This document shows positions 43,535 to 52,736 of a DNA stretch of 64,000 nt, piece after piece. Source of the DNA: Bradyrhizobium diazoefficiens (GTDB lineage: Bacteria; Pseudomonadota; Alphaproteobacteria; Rhizobiales; Xanthobacteraceae); contig NZ_JAFCKW010000005.1 in NCBI RefSeq assembly GCF_018129965.1, positions 62,001 to 126,000 on the forward strand. Direction: 5' to 3'. Every line of letters begins with the position of its first letter. Position 1 is the first letter of the stretch. Made by a program: the position numbers and the translations under genes. The notes below the pieces were generated by a model. The model ran no database searches, was not told the origin of the DNA, and saw only the letters and a list, made by a program, of their open reading frames with translations.

Positions 43535-45532
43535 TTATGGTTGCTGATCGACCTCCACCACCACTACAACCGCGTTGCGCTCGACGGTTTCGCCTGGCCG
43601 GCAGTTGACTGCCGTGACCACGCCATCGATTTCGCAATTGATCCGCAACTCCATCTTCATCGATTCCAGTACGGCTGCGACATCGCCCGCCTTGATCGTA
43701 TCGCCGACTGCGACGTTGACCTTCAGGATCATGCCCATCATGGGCGCACGCAGCTCGCCGCTGGTTTCGGCGACCGCGCTGATGTAGGTGAGATAGGGAA
43801 TAGCCGTCAGCGTATGGACGCCGCGGCGATCGTGGACGAAGATCGTCTGGTTTTCTTGATAAATGCGCACCGTCTCACGCCGCGCGCCGACAATCGCTGT
43901 GAAGGTGTCGTCTTTGAGCGGGATGAGTCTGACCGGTAGCTTCTCGTCGTTGACGCCGACAATCATCGAGCCGTCGGCCTTGAGCGGTGCGAATCGGATC
44001 TCCGCGCTTGCGCCCGCGGTTTCGAGGTGCAGGATCGGAATCGGTGACAATCCGTCGCCACCCGCGGCCATGTGCCATCCAGTCATTTCGCGCGACTGCC
44101 ACGGCCCCCTTGCGAGGGGCTGTCGTTGCCGGATCATCCAGAAGTAGGCGCCCAACGCCAACGCCTCGGCGTCCAAATCTTTTGCCTTGTCGACCAACTG
44201 GTCGATTTGCTCGTCGATCAGGCGTGTGTAAAAGGTGGCACTGCGCGTCGCTGGCAGGGCGAGCAAGCGCTTGAGAAATCCCTGATTGGTCGTAATTCCG
44301 AAAATCGAGGTCTCGTCGAGAGCCCGGTCGAGTTTGTCGAGCGCCTCATTGCGCGTTTCGGCGTGGGCGATGAGTTTTGCCAGCATCGAGTCGTAATACG
44401 GCGTGACTACCGACCCGCTTTCGACGCCCGTCTCGACGCGAACGCCGTCGGCGGGAAATTTGACGTAAGCGAGGTCTCCCGTGCAAGGGAGAAAATTATT
44501 TGCCGGATCCTCCGCACAGATGCGCACCTCGACGGCATGCCCGCTACATGTCACCGCATTTTGCGTAAACGGCAGCCCTTCTCCGGCGGCGATGCGGAGC
44601 ATCACCTCGACAATATCGATGCCGGTGACCATCTCGGTCACGGGGTGCTCGACCTGGAGACGTGGGTTTACTTCCAGAAAATAATAGGTGTCTCCGCTCA
44701 GGATGAATTCGACAGTGCCGACCCCGCGATAGTTCAGGCGCTTGCCGAGCCGCACCGCGTCGGCGGCCATTTTGTCGCGAAGCGTTGCGGCGAGATTGGC
44801 GGCAGGGGCTTCCTCGATGAGCTTCTGGTGACGGCGCTGCAGGGAACATTCACGCTCGAACAGGTGAAGCACGTTGCCTTTGCCATCGCCGGCGATCTGC
44901 ACTTCGATATGGCGCCCGCGTTCGACCAGTTTTTCGACGATCAGCCCGGGATAGCCGAACGAATTCTTCGCCTCACGCATGGCCGATTCGATCTCATTGG
45001 CAAGGCCATCGAGATCGGAAACGGCACGCATACCCTTGCCGCCGCCGCCGGCCGCCGCTTTCAGCATCACCGGAAGCCCGACTTCCTGCACGATCCGGGT
45101 GATCTCGGCGGCGTCCTCACTGGGCGTCTTGCTGCCGGGGATGATCGGCACGTCGGCCGCCTCAGCCTCCTTCTTGGCAGCGGCCTTGTCGCCGAGCCGT
45201 TCGATCACATCCGGTGTCGGCCCGATAAAAACCAGACCTGCCGCCTCGACTGCACGGGCGAACGTGGCATTCTCCGCGAGGAAGCCAAAGCCGGGATGGA
45301 TGGCCTGGGCGCCGGCCGCTTGCGCTGCGGCAATCACCGCATCGATCCGCAGGTAGCTGTCGGACGCGGCGGCGCCTCCAATCTCGATGGATTCGCCGAT
45401 CATCTTCACATGCAAGGCGTCGGCGTCGGCCGTGGAGTGAATGCCGGCAACCGCGACCCCGAGCCGATGGCAGGTTCGCGCGATCCGGCAGGCGATCTCG
45501 CCGCGATTGGCAATCAGGATTTTCTTGAACAC
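43535..45532 (-). CDS. Acyl-CoA carboxylase alpha subunit (biotin carboxylase and carrier)
   Basis: A 665-residue protein. Residues 1-450 are biotin carboxylase (KILIANRGEIACRIARTC start, AAAGGGGKGMR ATP loop, EVNPRLQVEHPVTE). A BT linker domain and a C-terminal biotin carrier follow, with the modified Lys at about 626 in ESMKMEL. It forms a propionyl-, methylcrotonyl- or geranyl-CoA carboxylase type complex with a beta subunit. GTG 45532 has AGAGGA upstream and lies 19 bases after the beta-subunit stop. It is the only biotin-carrying subunit in the window, yet there are two beta subunits. Confidence 0.93.
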   Translation of the reverse strand: MFKKILIANRGEIACRIARTCHRLGVAVAGIHSTADADALHVKMIGESIEIGGAAASDSYLRIDAVIAAAQAAGAQAIHPGFGFLAENATFARAVEAAGLVFIGPTPDVIERLGDKAAAKKEAEAADVPIIPGSKTPSEDAAEITRIVQEVGLPVMLKAAAGGGGKGMRAVSDLDGLANEIESAMREAKNSFGYPGLIVEKLVERGRHIEVQIAGDGKGNVLHLFERECSLQRRHQKLIEEAPAANLAATLRDKMAADAVRLGKRLNYRGVGTVEFILSGDTYYFLEVNPRLQVEHPVTEMVTGIDIVEVMLRIAAGEGLPFTQNAVTCSGHAVEVRICAEDPANNFLPCTGDLAYVKFPADGVRVETGVESGSVVTPYYDSMLAKLIAHAETRNEALDKLDRALDETSIFGITTNQGFLKRLLALPATRSATFYTRLIDEQIDQLVDKAKDLDAEALALGAYFWMIRQRQPLARGPWQSREMTGWHMAAGGDGLSPIPILHLETAGASAEIRFAPLKADGSMIVGVNDEKLPVRLIPLKDDTFTAIVGARRETVRIYQENQTIFVHDRRGVHTLTAIPYLTYISAVAETSGELRAPMMGMILKVNVAVGDTIKAGDVAAVLESMKMELRINCEIDGVVTAVNCRPGETVERNAVVVVVEVDQQP

Positions 45533-45551
45533 GGAACGATATCCTCTGTCA

Positions 45552-47168
45552 TCACATCCTGAACACGCCGAAGTCTGTTTCCTGCTGTGGCAGACGGCCG
45601 GCGAGATCAAGCAAGAGGGCCATCACGTCGCGGGTCTCGAGCGGATCGATCACCATGTCACACCAGGTGTTGCGTGCGAAGTTGTAGGCGTTCGCGAAAT
45701 CCTCAAAAGTCTTGCGAACCGGAGCGCGATAAGCCTCGCGCTCTTCGTCGGTCCAGTTCGTACCGTCGCGCTTGTGGATATCGTCCTTGACCATCGCGAG
45801 CGTGTTGGCGGCCTGATCCGGCCCCATGATCGCGGAGCGCCCGTGCGGCCACATCATCATCGCATGAGGTTTGAAGGCACGACCGCACATCGCCAGATAG
45901 CCGGCTCCGTAGGAATTCCCGATGATCAGCGTGTATTTCGGCACGTTGGCGCTGGCCATTGCGGTGATCATCTTGGCGCCGTGCTTGGCGATGCCGCCTT
46001 CTTCCGCCTCGCGCCCGACCATGAAGCCGGTGACATCGGCCATGAACAGCAGCGGGATATTGCGCTTGCAGCAGAGGTCGATGAAGTGGGTCGCCTTCAG
46101 CGCGCATTCGGAAAACAGCACGCCGTTGTTACAGAGAATCCCGATCTCGAAGCCCATTATGCGGCCAAAGCCGGTGATCAGCGTCTCGCCATATAGCGGC
46201 TTGAATTCGTGAAACTCGCTGCCATCGACCAGCCGCGCAACAATCTCTCGATTGTTGGTGGGAATACGCGGGTCCGTGCTGATCAGCCCATAAATATCCC
46301 TGGGGTCGAAGCGCGGCTCACGCGGTGGCGCCACGTTCCACCGTTGCATGGGAATGTCACCGAGATTGGCGACGATATCGCGGGTAATCGCGATCGCGTG
46401 GCTGTCGCTTTCCGCCAGATGGTCGGTGACGCCGCTGACGCGGCTATGCATTTCACCGCCGCCGAGGGCTTCGACGCCGACCTCTTCCTTGGTCGCGGCA
46501 TAGACCAGTTGCGGTCCGCCCAGGAACATGGCGCCCTGATTGCGGATGATGACGGTCTCGTCGCAGAGCGCCGGCATGTAAGCGCCGCCGGCGGTCGAGG
46601 GTCCGTGGACGATTGCGATCTGCGCGATACCCTCGCTCGACATCCGGATCTGGTTGTAAAAGATCGAGCCGAACTGCCCGTCGTCGGGAAAAATGTTGGG
46701 CTGGTCCGGCAGGTTGGCGCCGCCGGATTGCACCATGGTGACGCAGGGGAGGCGGTGTTGCCAGGCGAATTTCTGTGCGCGGACGTGCTTCTTGCAGGTG
46801 ATCCCGTAGTAGGTGCCGCCTTTGACCGTGGCGTCGTTGGCGATCAGCATGCAGGCGCGGCCCGACACCATTCCAACGCCGGTGACGATGCTGCCGCCGG
46901 GCGGCACGCCGTCATATATGCCTTCGCCCGCGAACTGGCAAAATTCGAGGAACGGCGAGCCGGGATCGAGCAGCGCAGCGATCCGTTCGCGAGGCAGTAA
47001 TTGCTTGCGCTCCTTGTGCAGCAGCCGCGCCCGTTCCGGACCGCCGACCATTGCAGCTGCGCGGCGCTCATGCAGATCGGCGATTCTCAAGCCGTAAGCG
47101 TCCCGGTTGCGGCGATACTCTTCGCTCGCAGCGGACACATCGGACTTCATGAGAGCCATTGCAGACAA
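45552..47168 (-). CDS. Acyl-CoA carboxylase beta subunit 1 (carboxyltransferase)
   Basis: A 538-residue carboxyltransferase with both crotonase-like halves: the acyl-CoA site in the first (GPSTAGGAYMPALCDE, GQFGSIFYNQIRMSS) and the carboxybiotin site in the second (GIAKHGAKMITAMASANVPKYTLIIGNSYGAGYLAM). It resembles methylcrotonyl/geranyl-CoA carboxylases, which act on beta-methyl-branched enoyl-CoAs. It is in one operon with the alpha subunit. An in-frame ATG three or six codons later may be used. Confidence 0.92.
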   Translation of the reverse strand: MSAMALMKSDVSAASEEYRRNRDAYGLRIADLHERRAAAMVGGPERARLLHKERKQLLPRERIAALLDPGSPFLEFCQFAGEGIYDGVPPGGSIVTGVGMVSGRACMLIANDATVKGGTYYGITCKKHVRAQKFAWQHRLPCVTMVQSGGANLPDQPNIFPDDGQFGSIFYNQIRMSSEGIAQIAIVHGPSTAGGAYMPALCDETVIIRNQGAMFLGGPQLVYAATKEEVGVEALGGGEMHSRVSGVTDHLAESDSHAIAITRDIVANLGDIPMQRWNVAPPREPRFDPRDIYGLISTDPRIPTNNREIVARLVDGSEFHEFKPLYGETLITGFGRIMGFEIGILCNNGVLFSECALKATHFIDLCCKRNIPLLFMADVTGFMVGREAEEGGIAKHGAKMITAMASANVPKYTLIIGNSYGAGYLAMCGRAFKPHAMMMWPHGRSAIMGPDQAANTLAMVKDDIHKRDGTNWTDEEREAYRAPVRKTFEDFANAYNFARNTWCDMVIDPLETRDVMALLLDLAGRLPQQETDFGVFRM

Positions 47169-47249
47169 CCTCGTTCTTTGGGGGGTGATCTCTGAATAAT
47201 TGAAGACGAATCGCCGGTAGAACCGCGCCTCACCGTTCCGGGTCTTGCT

Positions 47250-48413
47250 CTAATAACTGCGAGGCAAGCCCATCACGTGCTCGCCGATGTAGTTGAGGAT
47301 CATTTCGCGATTGAGCGGCGCGGTCTTCAACAGCCGCACCAGCGGATAGATATCGAAGATGCCGTACTCCTTGGTGAACCCGTTGCCGCCGAAGCATTGC
47401 AGCGCGGTGTCCACGGCCTTGATGCCGGCGTCGGCTGCGGCAAGTTTTGCCATGTTGGAGAATTCGCCGGCTTCGCGGCCCTGATCGAAGATCCAGGCGG
47501 CTTTTAGTGTCATCAGCGATGCCAGCTCAACATCGGTGCGGGCGCTGGCCAGGGGATGCTGCAAGCCCTGATAAGATCCGATCGGCACGTTGTTGAAAAC
47601 CCGCCGTTCCTTGGCGTATTCGACCGCGCGGTTCAGGGCATAGCGGCCGAGACCGCAGGAAATCGAACCGACGAGGATGCGTTCGGGGTTGAGGCTCTTG
47701 AACAGGATGCCGAATCCCTTGTCAACTTCGCCGACAATGTCCTCCGGCCCAAGATCGACGTCATCGAAGAAGACCTGCCATTGTGTTTCCGGCGCCGGAA
47801 TGCTCACCGGAATATATTGCTTCTCCACACCCTTGGCTTTCAGGTCGACCACAAACAGGGTGAAGCCATCGGTTTTCTTCTGAACCTCGGTATGCGCTGT
47901 CGTTCGCGTCACCACCAGCGCGTAATCCGCGCCATCGGCGTCGGTGATAAATGTCTTCTGACCGGTCAGCGCGAAGCGATTGCCACGCTTCTTTGCTATC
48001 GTGGAAGTACGAATCGTGTTGGTTCCTGCGTCAGGCTCGGTGATCGCGAAGCAAAAGCGCGTCTTGCCGCCACACGCATCGGGCAGATAGCGCAATTTCT
48101 GCGCTTCGCTGCCGTATTTGGCTATGAATCCCAAACTCATTGCCGCGCCGACGACGAGGTTTAGCAGTGGAATGCCATTGTTTGACAAGCCCTCAAGGAA
48201 CAGGTGCATCTCGACCATGCCTTGTCCCGAGCCGCCGTATTCCTCAGGCACCATCGTTCCGACGAAGCCATCCTCCGCAACCTTGCTGTAAAGGGCTTGG
48301 GGGAATACGTGCTTGTCGGCGCATTCCATCCAGTATTTGCGATCGAATTGCTTCGCAACCATATCGCCGTATTCGTAGATTTGCCGCTGCTCGTGCGTAA
48401 GATCAAAGTCCAT
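47250..48413 (-). CDS. Acyl-CoA dehydrogenase
   Basis: A 387-residue acyl-CoA dehydrogenase. Substrate and FAD regions are FCFAITEPDAGTNTIR and FALTGQKTFITDADGADYAL. The probable base is Glu in SLNPERILVGS, at the isovaleryl-type position; the MCAD loop reads LLKTAPLNREMI and has no Glu there. It is the first gene of a nine-gene minus-strand operon (dehydrogenase, carboxylase beta and alpha, BadH-, BadI-, BadK-like, ligase, hydrolase, thioesterase). Two operator copies lie about 160-190 bases upstream. Confidence 0.9.
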   Translation of the reverse strand: MDFDLTHEQRQIYEYGDMVAKQFDRKYWMECADKHVFPQALYSKVAEDGFVGTMVPEEYGGSGQGMVEMHLFLEGLSNNGIPLLNLVVGAAMSLGFIAKYGSEAQKLRYLPDACGGKTRFCFAITEPDAGTNTIRTSTIAKKRGNRFALTGQKTFITDADGADYALVVTRTTAHTEVQKKTDGFTLFVVDLKAKGVEKQYIPVSIPAPETQWQVFFDDVDLGPEDIVGEVDKGFGILFKSLNPERILVGSISCGLGRYALNRAVEYAKERRVFNNVPIGSYQGLQHPLASARTDVELASLMTLKAAWIFDQGREAGEFSNMAKLAAADAGIKAVDTALQCFGGNGFTKEYGIFDIYPLVRLLKTAPLNREMILNYIGEHVMGLPRSY

Positions 48414-48572
48414 GTCGGAACTCCGCCGCCGGCCGAAACCCGCGTTGTTCTAAGTTGAGAATTGGAAACCCTCTCGGGAACGCCGTCGAGTTTGTTGTTT
48501 GCGAGGCGGCCGGCTGTCGGTCGGCAGCATCAATTGCTTGCTATCTTTAGGCAGAAGCGGCTAGGATTTCAA

Positions 48573-48588
48573 CCTAACAATCGTTCGA
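48573..48588. promoter_or_regulatory. Operator palindrome, copy 3
   Basis: CCTAACAATCGTTCGA, between the divergent dehydrogenase and second carboxyltransferase genes. It is the left member of a tandem pair whose starts are 18 bases apart, so two repressor dimers could bind side by side. Confidence 0.75.
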
Positions 48589-48590
48589 AA

Positions 48591-48606
48591 ACGAACAAAT
48601 GTTAGA
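48591..48606. promoter_or_regulatory. Operator palindrome, copy 4
   Basis: ACGAACAAATGTTAGA, 2 bases after copy 3. It contains an ATG at 48599 that opens the carboxyltransferase frame, which argues that translation really starts downstream at 48677. Confidence 0.75.
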
Positions 48607-48676
48607 AAATAATGAAGACCGTCAAGCCCGCATTTATTGGCTTGCGATCAGTTTTGGGGACAGCCAATTGACCGCG

Positions 48677-50275
48677 ATGAAATCCGCTGTCGCGACCGGG
48701 TCGGACGAGTTCAAGCTCAATCGCGCGCATTATCTGGAACGGATCGCTGATCTTCAGAAGCGCCGAATGGATGCCAACCAAGGCGGTTCCGCCAAGGCTC
48801 GTGCCCTGCATAAATCGCGCGGACAGCTGCTGCCGCGCGAACGCATCGCGGCGCTGATCGATCCCGGTTCGCCGTTTCTCGAGTTCGGTCGCCTGGCGGG
48901 CGAGGGGATGTACGACGGCGTGCCGCCGGGCGCGACGATCATCACGGGCGTCGGACAGGTCTGCGGCCGCGGTTGCATGCTCATTGCCAACGACGCCACC
49001 GTGAAGGGCGGGACGCTGTTCGGCATGACAACGAAGAAGCATACCCGCGCCCAGTTGTTTGCGTGGCAACACCGGCTGCCCTGCATCACCATGGTGCAGT
49101 CAGGCGGTGGCTTCCTGCCGGACATTGCCAATATCTTTCCGGACGAAGGGCAGGCCGGATCGATCATGTACAATCAGGTAAAGATGTCGGCCGAGAATAT
49201 CGCGCAGATCGCCGTCGTTCACGGCCCGTCAACTGCGGGCGGCGCCTACATTCCGGCGCTGTGCGACGAGGTGGTGATCGTGCGCAATCAGGGGGCGATG
49301 TTTCTTGGCAGCCCGCAACTGGTATTTGCCGCGACCGGTGAGACCATCGAGGTCGAACCGCTCGGCGGCGCGGAGATGCACAGCCGGATCAGCGGCGTCA
49401 CCGACCATATCGCCGAGAATGACAGCCACGCGCTGGCGATCGTGCGCAACATCGTCGCCAACCTGGGAGAGCCGCCGCGATTGCGCTGGACGGTCGAGCA
49501 GGGTGAACCGCCTTGCCATGCGATCGAGGAAATCTATGGAATCGTCAGCGCCAACCGGCGCATCCCGACGGACAACCGGGAGATCGTCGCACGTCTCATC
49601 GACGGCAGCCGCTTTCAGGAGTTCAAGCATCTTCACGGCGAAACCATGATGTGCGGGTTCGCCCGCATCAATGGCTTTGAGATAGGCATTCTGGCCAACA
49701 ACGGCGTGCTGTTCTCGGAAAGCGCGATCAAGGGCGCGCACTTCATCCAATTATGCTGCAAGCGCGATATCCCGCTGCTGTTCCTGGTCGACGTCTCCGG
49801 CTTTATGGTCGGGTCCGCCGTCGAGCGGCAGGGCATCGCCAAGCATGGCGCCAAGTTCATGACTGCAATGGCGTGCGCCGACGTTCCGAAATACACCATC
49901 ATTACCGGCGGTTCATACGCGGCGGCCTATTTCGCAATGCTTGGCCGCGCGTTCAAACCGAACGCCACGCTGATGTGGCCGAGCGCCCACGCCGCCCTGA
50001 TGGGACCGGAGCAGGCGGCGACAACGCTCGCGATGGTGCGCGACAACATTCACCGGCGCGAGGGCACCTCCTGGACCGACGAGCAGCGCGAGGAATTCAA
50101 GCAACCGATCCGTAGGGATTTCGAGGCGTTCGCCGATCCCTACAATTTTGCCCGCAATCTATGGTGCGACATGGTGATCGACCCGGTCGAGACCCGCGAC
50201 GTCATGGCGCTGCTGCTGGATCTCGCCGGGCGGACGCCCGCGAAGAAAACGAAGTTCGGCGTATTCCGGATGTAG
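48677..50275 (+). CDS. Acyl-CoA carboxylase beta subunit 2 (carboxyltransferase)
   Basis: A 532-residue paralogue of the subunit at 45552, alike over its full length (YDGVPPGATIITGVGQVCG, GPSTAGGAYIPALCDEV, GIAKHGAKFMTAMACADVPKY, FGVFRM end), but on the other strand. Position-specific changes near the acyl-CoA site (GGGFLPDIANIFPDEGQAG versus GGANLPDQPNIFPDDGQFG) suggest another chain. I choose ATG 48677 because the longer start at 48599 lies inside an operator copy. It has no alpha subunit next to it and probably shares the one at 43535. Confidence 0.9.
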   Translation: MKSAVATGSDEFKLNRAHYLERIADLQKRRMDANQGGSAKARALHKSRGQLLPRERIAALIDPGSPFLEFGRLAGEGMYDGVPPGATIITGVGQVCGRGCMLIANDATVKGGTLFGMTTKKHTRAQLFAWQHRLPCITMVQSGGGFLPDIANIFPDEGQAGSIMYNQVKMSAENIAQIAVVHGPSTAGGAYIPALCDEVVIVRNQGAMFLGSPQLVFAATGETIEVEPLGGAEMHSRISGVTDHIAENDSHALAIVRNIVANLGEPPRLRWTVEQGEPPCHAIEEIYGIVSANRRIPTDNREIVARLIDGSRFQEFKHLHGETMMCGFARINGFEIGILANNGVLFSESAIKGAHFIQLCCKRDIPLLFLVDVSGFMVGSAVERQGIAKHGAKFMTAMACADVPKYTIITGGSYAAAYFAMLGRAFKPNATLMWPSAHAALMGPEQAATTLAMVRDNIHRREGTSWTDEQREEFKQPIRRDFEAFADPYNFARNLWCDMVIDPVETRDVMALLLDLAGRTPAKKTKFGVFRM

Positions 50276-50292
50276 CCAATGCGGGTCTTAAG

Positions 50293-50712
50293 TCAGGCCT
50301 TCCTGAAGCGGGGCAGTGTGATCTCGTCATTGACCTTTTCGCAGACGAGCATGACCTCCATGTCGAACACGACATCTTCGGGCTTGCCGCCGGTGTAGGT
50401 ACTGATTATCCGCGGTCCTTCTTCCAGATCGATCAGCAAGACAGCGTAAGGGGTATCGGCCTTGAATGCGGGGCCCGGTGCGCGGTGCACCACGCTGAAG
50501 GAATGAATCTTGCCGCGCCCGCTTGCCGGACGATGGGAGAGATTTTCGCCGCCGCACTGCCGGCACATCGCCTGCTGGTAGTATTGCACGTGGCCGCAAT
50601 CGGCGCAGTGCTGCAGTAGCAGCATGCCGTCGCGCAGGCCGTGCCACAAGGCGGCGGAATCCGCGTCGGGCACCGGCACCGGTTTCTTCATGGCGTCTTC
50701 GGACGAGATCAC
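50293..50712 (-). CDS. DUF35 protein, second copy
   Basis: A 139-residue zinc ribbon/OB-fold protein (HCADCGHVQYYQQAMCRQCG with two CxxC pairs; GRGKIHSFSVVHRAPGPAF; VLLIDLEEGPRI). GTG 50712 overlaps the stop of the thiolase-like gene; ATG 50691 is a possible start. It repeats the pairing seen at 25116-26689 and should be the obligate partner of the thiolase-like protein encoded immediately upstream. Confidence 0.85.
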   Translation of the reverse strand: MISSEDAMKKPVPVPDADSAALWHGLRDGMLLLQHCADCGHVQYYQQAMCRQCGGENLSHRPASGRGKIHSFSVVHRAPGPAFKADTPYAVLLIDLEEGPRIISTYTGGKPEDVVFDMEVMLVCEKVNDEITLPRFRKA

Positions 50713-51899
50713 AGCGTGTTCTCCGTTCCCAGGATGGTGGTGGCGTTAGTTGCAAAACCGGCACCGAGGCTGTGAACCAGCCCGAGCTCCGCACCCGGCA
50801 CCTGGCGTTCGCCGCACTGGCCGCGCAACTGCGCGATCACCTCATGAAAATGAAACAGCGATCCAGGTACTCCCGAATGCGCGAATGACAACAAGCCGCC
50901 GTGCGTGTTCGAAGGAATTTGTCCGCCATAGGTCATCTGTCCGTCTTCAACGAAGCGGCCGCCCTCGCCCTTGGGGCAGAAACCGAGATCTTCCAGCATC
51001 ATGATAACGGTACCGGTGAAGCAGTCGTATACGCCGGCAAGGTCCATATCTTTCGGGCCATATCCCGCCATCTCGTAAGCCCTGCGGCTCGACTCGACCG
51101 CGCCGGTGGTCGTCAGCGACGGCATCAGGAAAATATGTTCGTGGGTGTAACACTCGCCGCCGCCAAGAATGTAAATCGGGCTTTTGATGCCGAGCGCCTT
51201 GGCATGTTCGGCCGATGTCAGAATGAATGCCGCGCCGCCATCCGATATCAGCGAACAGTCAAGCTTGTGATACGGCGTCGTCACCATGCCTGAGCTTAGC
51301 ACGTCGTCCACCGTGATCGGGGTAGTCTGCTGCGCGCCGGGCGTGCGCATCGCGTGACGCCGCTGGACCACGGCGACTTCCGCCAACTGTTCCGGTGTGG
51401 TGCCGAAAGCCTTCATATGCCGGTGTGCCGTCATGGCAAAGGTGTTCGCGACAGGAATGCCGAACGGCATCTCGTATTGCTGATCACGGCTTTCCGTCAT
51501 CGAGCGCAGCGCCAGATCCGGCGTCAGGCCGGTCAGCAGGCTGTCGCCGCCGACCACGAGTACGACCTCGGCGAGGCCGCCATGAATGGCAGCGGCGCCA
51601 ATATTGAACATCGTCGCCGCCGTCGCGCCGGACACCTGAAGCGTGTTCGAAAAGGTCGGCTGAATACCTAAATACTCGCTGAACGCAACGCTGAAGCGAT
51701 GGAAGGGAGAAGCGAAGGCATGGCTCGACAGCACGCCGTCGATCTCGCTTTTCCCGATGCCGGCATCGGCCAGCGCCTTCTTCGCGGCGTCGGCGGCGAG
51801 CCATAACGGGCTCTTTCCCGGCACCTTGCCAACCGGCGACATCCCGATGCCGATTACCGCGACCTTGCCGCGTAGCGTTTGTTTACGAATGAAAGGCAT
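50709..51899 (-). CDS. Thiolase-like protein, second copy
   Basis: A 396-residue thiolase-superfamily protein of the SCP-x/Ltp branch (KVAVIGIGMSPVGKVPG start; DCSLISDGGAAFILTS; AGVYDCFTGTVI; IPSNTHGGLLSFAH with His). The nucleophile region reads LQVSGATAATMF, so the thiolase Cys is replaced. The C-terminal loop reads HSLGAGFATNA, also without Cys. It pairs with the DUF35 gene at 50293. An aldolase-type cleavage or a non-thiolytic role is more likely than thiolysis. It follows the nitroreductase gene by 30 bases. Confidence 0.82.
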   Translation of the reverse strand: MPFIRKQTLRGKVAVIGIGMSPVGKVPGKSPLWLAADAAKKALADAGIGKSEIDGVLSSHAFASPFHRFSVAFSEYLGIQPTFSNTLQVSGATAATMFNIGAAAIHGGLAEVVLVVGGDSLLTGLTPDLALRSMTESRDQQYEMPFGIPVANTFAMTAHRHMKAFGTTPEQLAEVAVVQRRHAMRTPGAQQTTPITVDDVLSSGMVTTPYHKLDCSLISDGGAAFILTSAEHAKALGIKSPIYILGGGECYTHEHIFLMPSLTTTGAVESSRRAYEMAGYGPKDMDLAGVYDCFTGTVIMMLEDLGFCPKGEGGRFVEDGQMTYGGQIPSNTHGGLLSFAHSGVPGSLFHFHEVIAQLRGQCGERQVPGAELGLVHSLGAGFATNATTILGTENTL

Positions 51900-51929
51900 T
51901 TGGTCTCCGCTCGGCGTTGTGCGTGAAGG

Positions 51930-52649
51930 TCAGCTTCCAGCCGTCGTGCGCGCCGAAGCGGCGCCCGTACTGCTGCCGGAGAATCCGAAGAACTTGGCGT
52001 AGGTGTCGACCGGCACCCGCTTGGTGACGAGCTTGTTTTCGGGCGCAGCCGTGTCCTCGTAACCCAGCGCCACGCCACAAATCAGGATTTCGGTGTCGTC
52101 AAACGAAAGTTGCTTGCGGATGATGTCGTGATACCAGGTGAACGCGGCCTGGCCACAGGTGTGCAGGCCATGACCGCGCGCGGCGAGCAGGATGTTCTGC
52201 AAGAACATACCCATGTCGATATAGCTGCCGGTGTTCAAGCGGCGGTCCATCGTCACGAAAAGTCCGACCGGGGCGTCGAAAAAAAGATAGTTGCGGTTCA
52301 TCTGCGATGCGCGCGCGGCAATGTCTTCGCGGGCAATACCAAGCTTTGCGTAAAGGTCGTAGCCGAGTTCGCGCCGGCGCCCGATATAGGGCTCGTGCCA
52401 TTCGGTCGGATAATACTCATATTCCGGCCGATGCTTGTCCGGTTCGGTTTCGGCAGCTTTCAGGATGTCCGCGCAGAGCCGATCCTTCACCTTGCCCGCG
52501 ATCGCGTAGACCTTCCACGGCTGGATGTTGTGGCCACTTGGCGCACGCGCCGAGACCTCAATGATTTTTCGCACGACCGGTTCCGGAACCGGCTTGGGAA
52601 GAAATCGCCTGACCGAGCGCCGCGTCAAAATGGCTTCTTCGACATTCAT
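51930..52649 (-). CDS. Nitroreductase-family flavoprotein
   Basis: A 239-residue FMN oxidoreductase of the nitroreductase fold. The FMN phosphate site is RRSVRRFLPKPVPEP near the start, ARAPSGHNIQPWKVYAI follows, and GVALGYED lies near the end. ATG 52649 has GGAGACGGAAAC upstream; the longer start at 52715 adds sequence without homology. Family members reduce nitro groups, quinones, enones or iodotyrosine; in this context reduction or oxidation of a cyclic enone intermediate is possible. It is co-transcribed with the ligase at 52737, downstream of operator copy 5. Confidence 0.85.
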   Translation of the reverse strand: MNVEEAILTRRSVRRFLPKPVPEPVVRKIIEVSARAPSGHNIQPWKVYAIAGKVKDRLCADILKAAETEPDKHRPEYEYYPTEWHEPYIGRRRELGYDLYAKLGIAREDIAARASQMNRNYLFFDAPVGLFVTMDRRLNTGSYIDMGMFLQNILLAARGHGLHTCGQAAFTWYHDIIRKQLSFDDTEILICGVALGYEDTAAPENKLVTKRVPVDTYAKFFGFSGSSTGAASARTTAGS

Positions 52650-52736
52650 GTTTCCGTCTCCGATTGCGGTGCCTTGCCGCGAGCAGTTTTCGTTCGACGA
52701 AAATTGCGACGCCAAGAGCTAATGGGCGTGTCCGTA

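Noticed and set aside
44072-45562. 496-codon plus-strand frame opposite the carboxylase alpha subunit
   Set aside because: Pure antisense of a biotin carboxylase gene with all motifs; long antisense frames are expected at this GC content.
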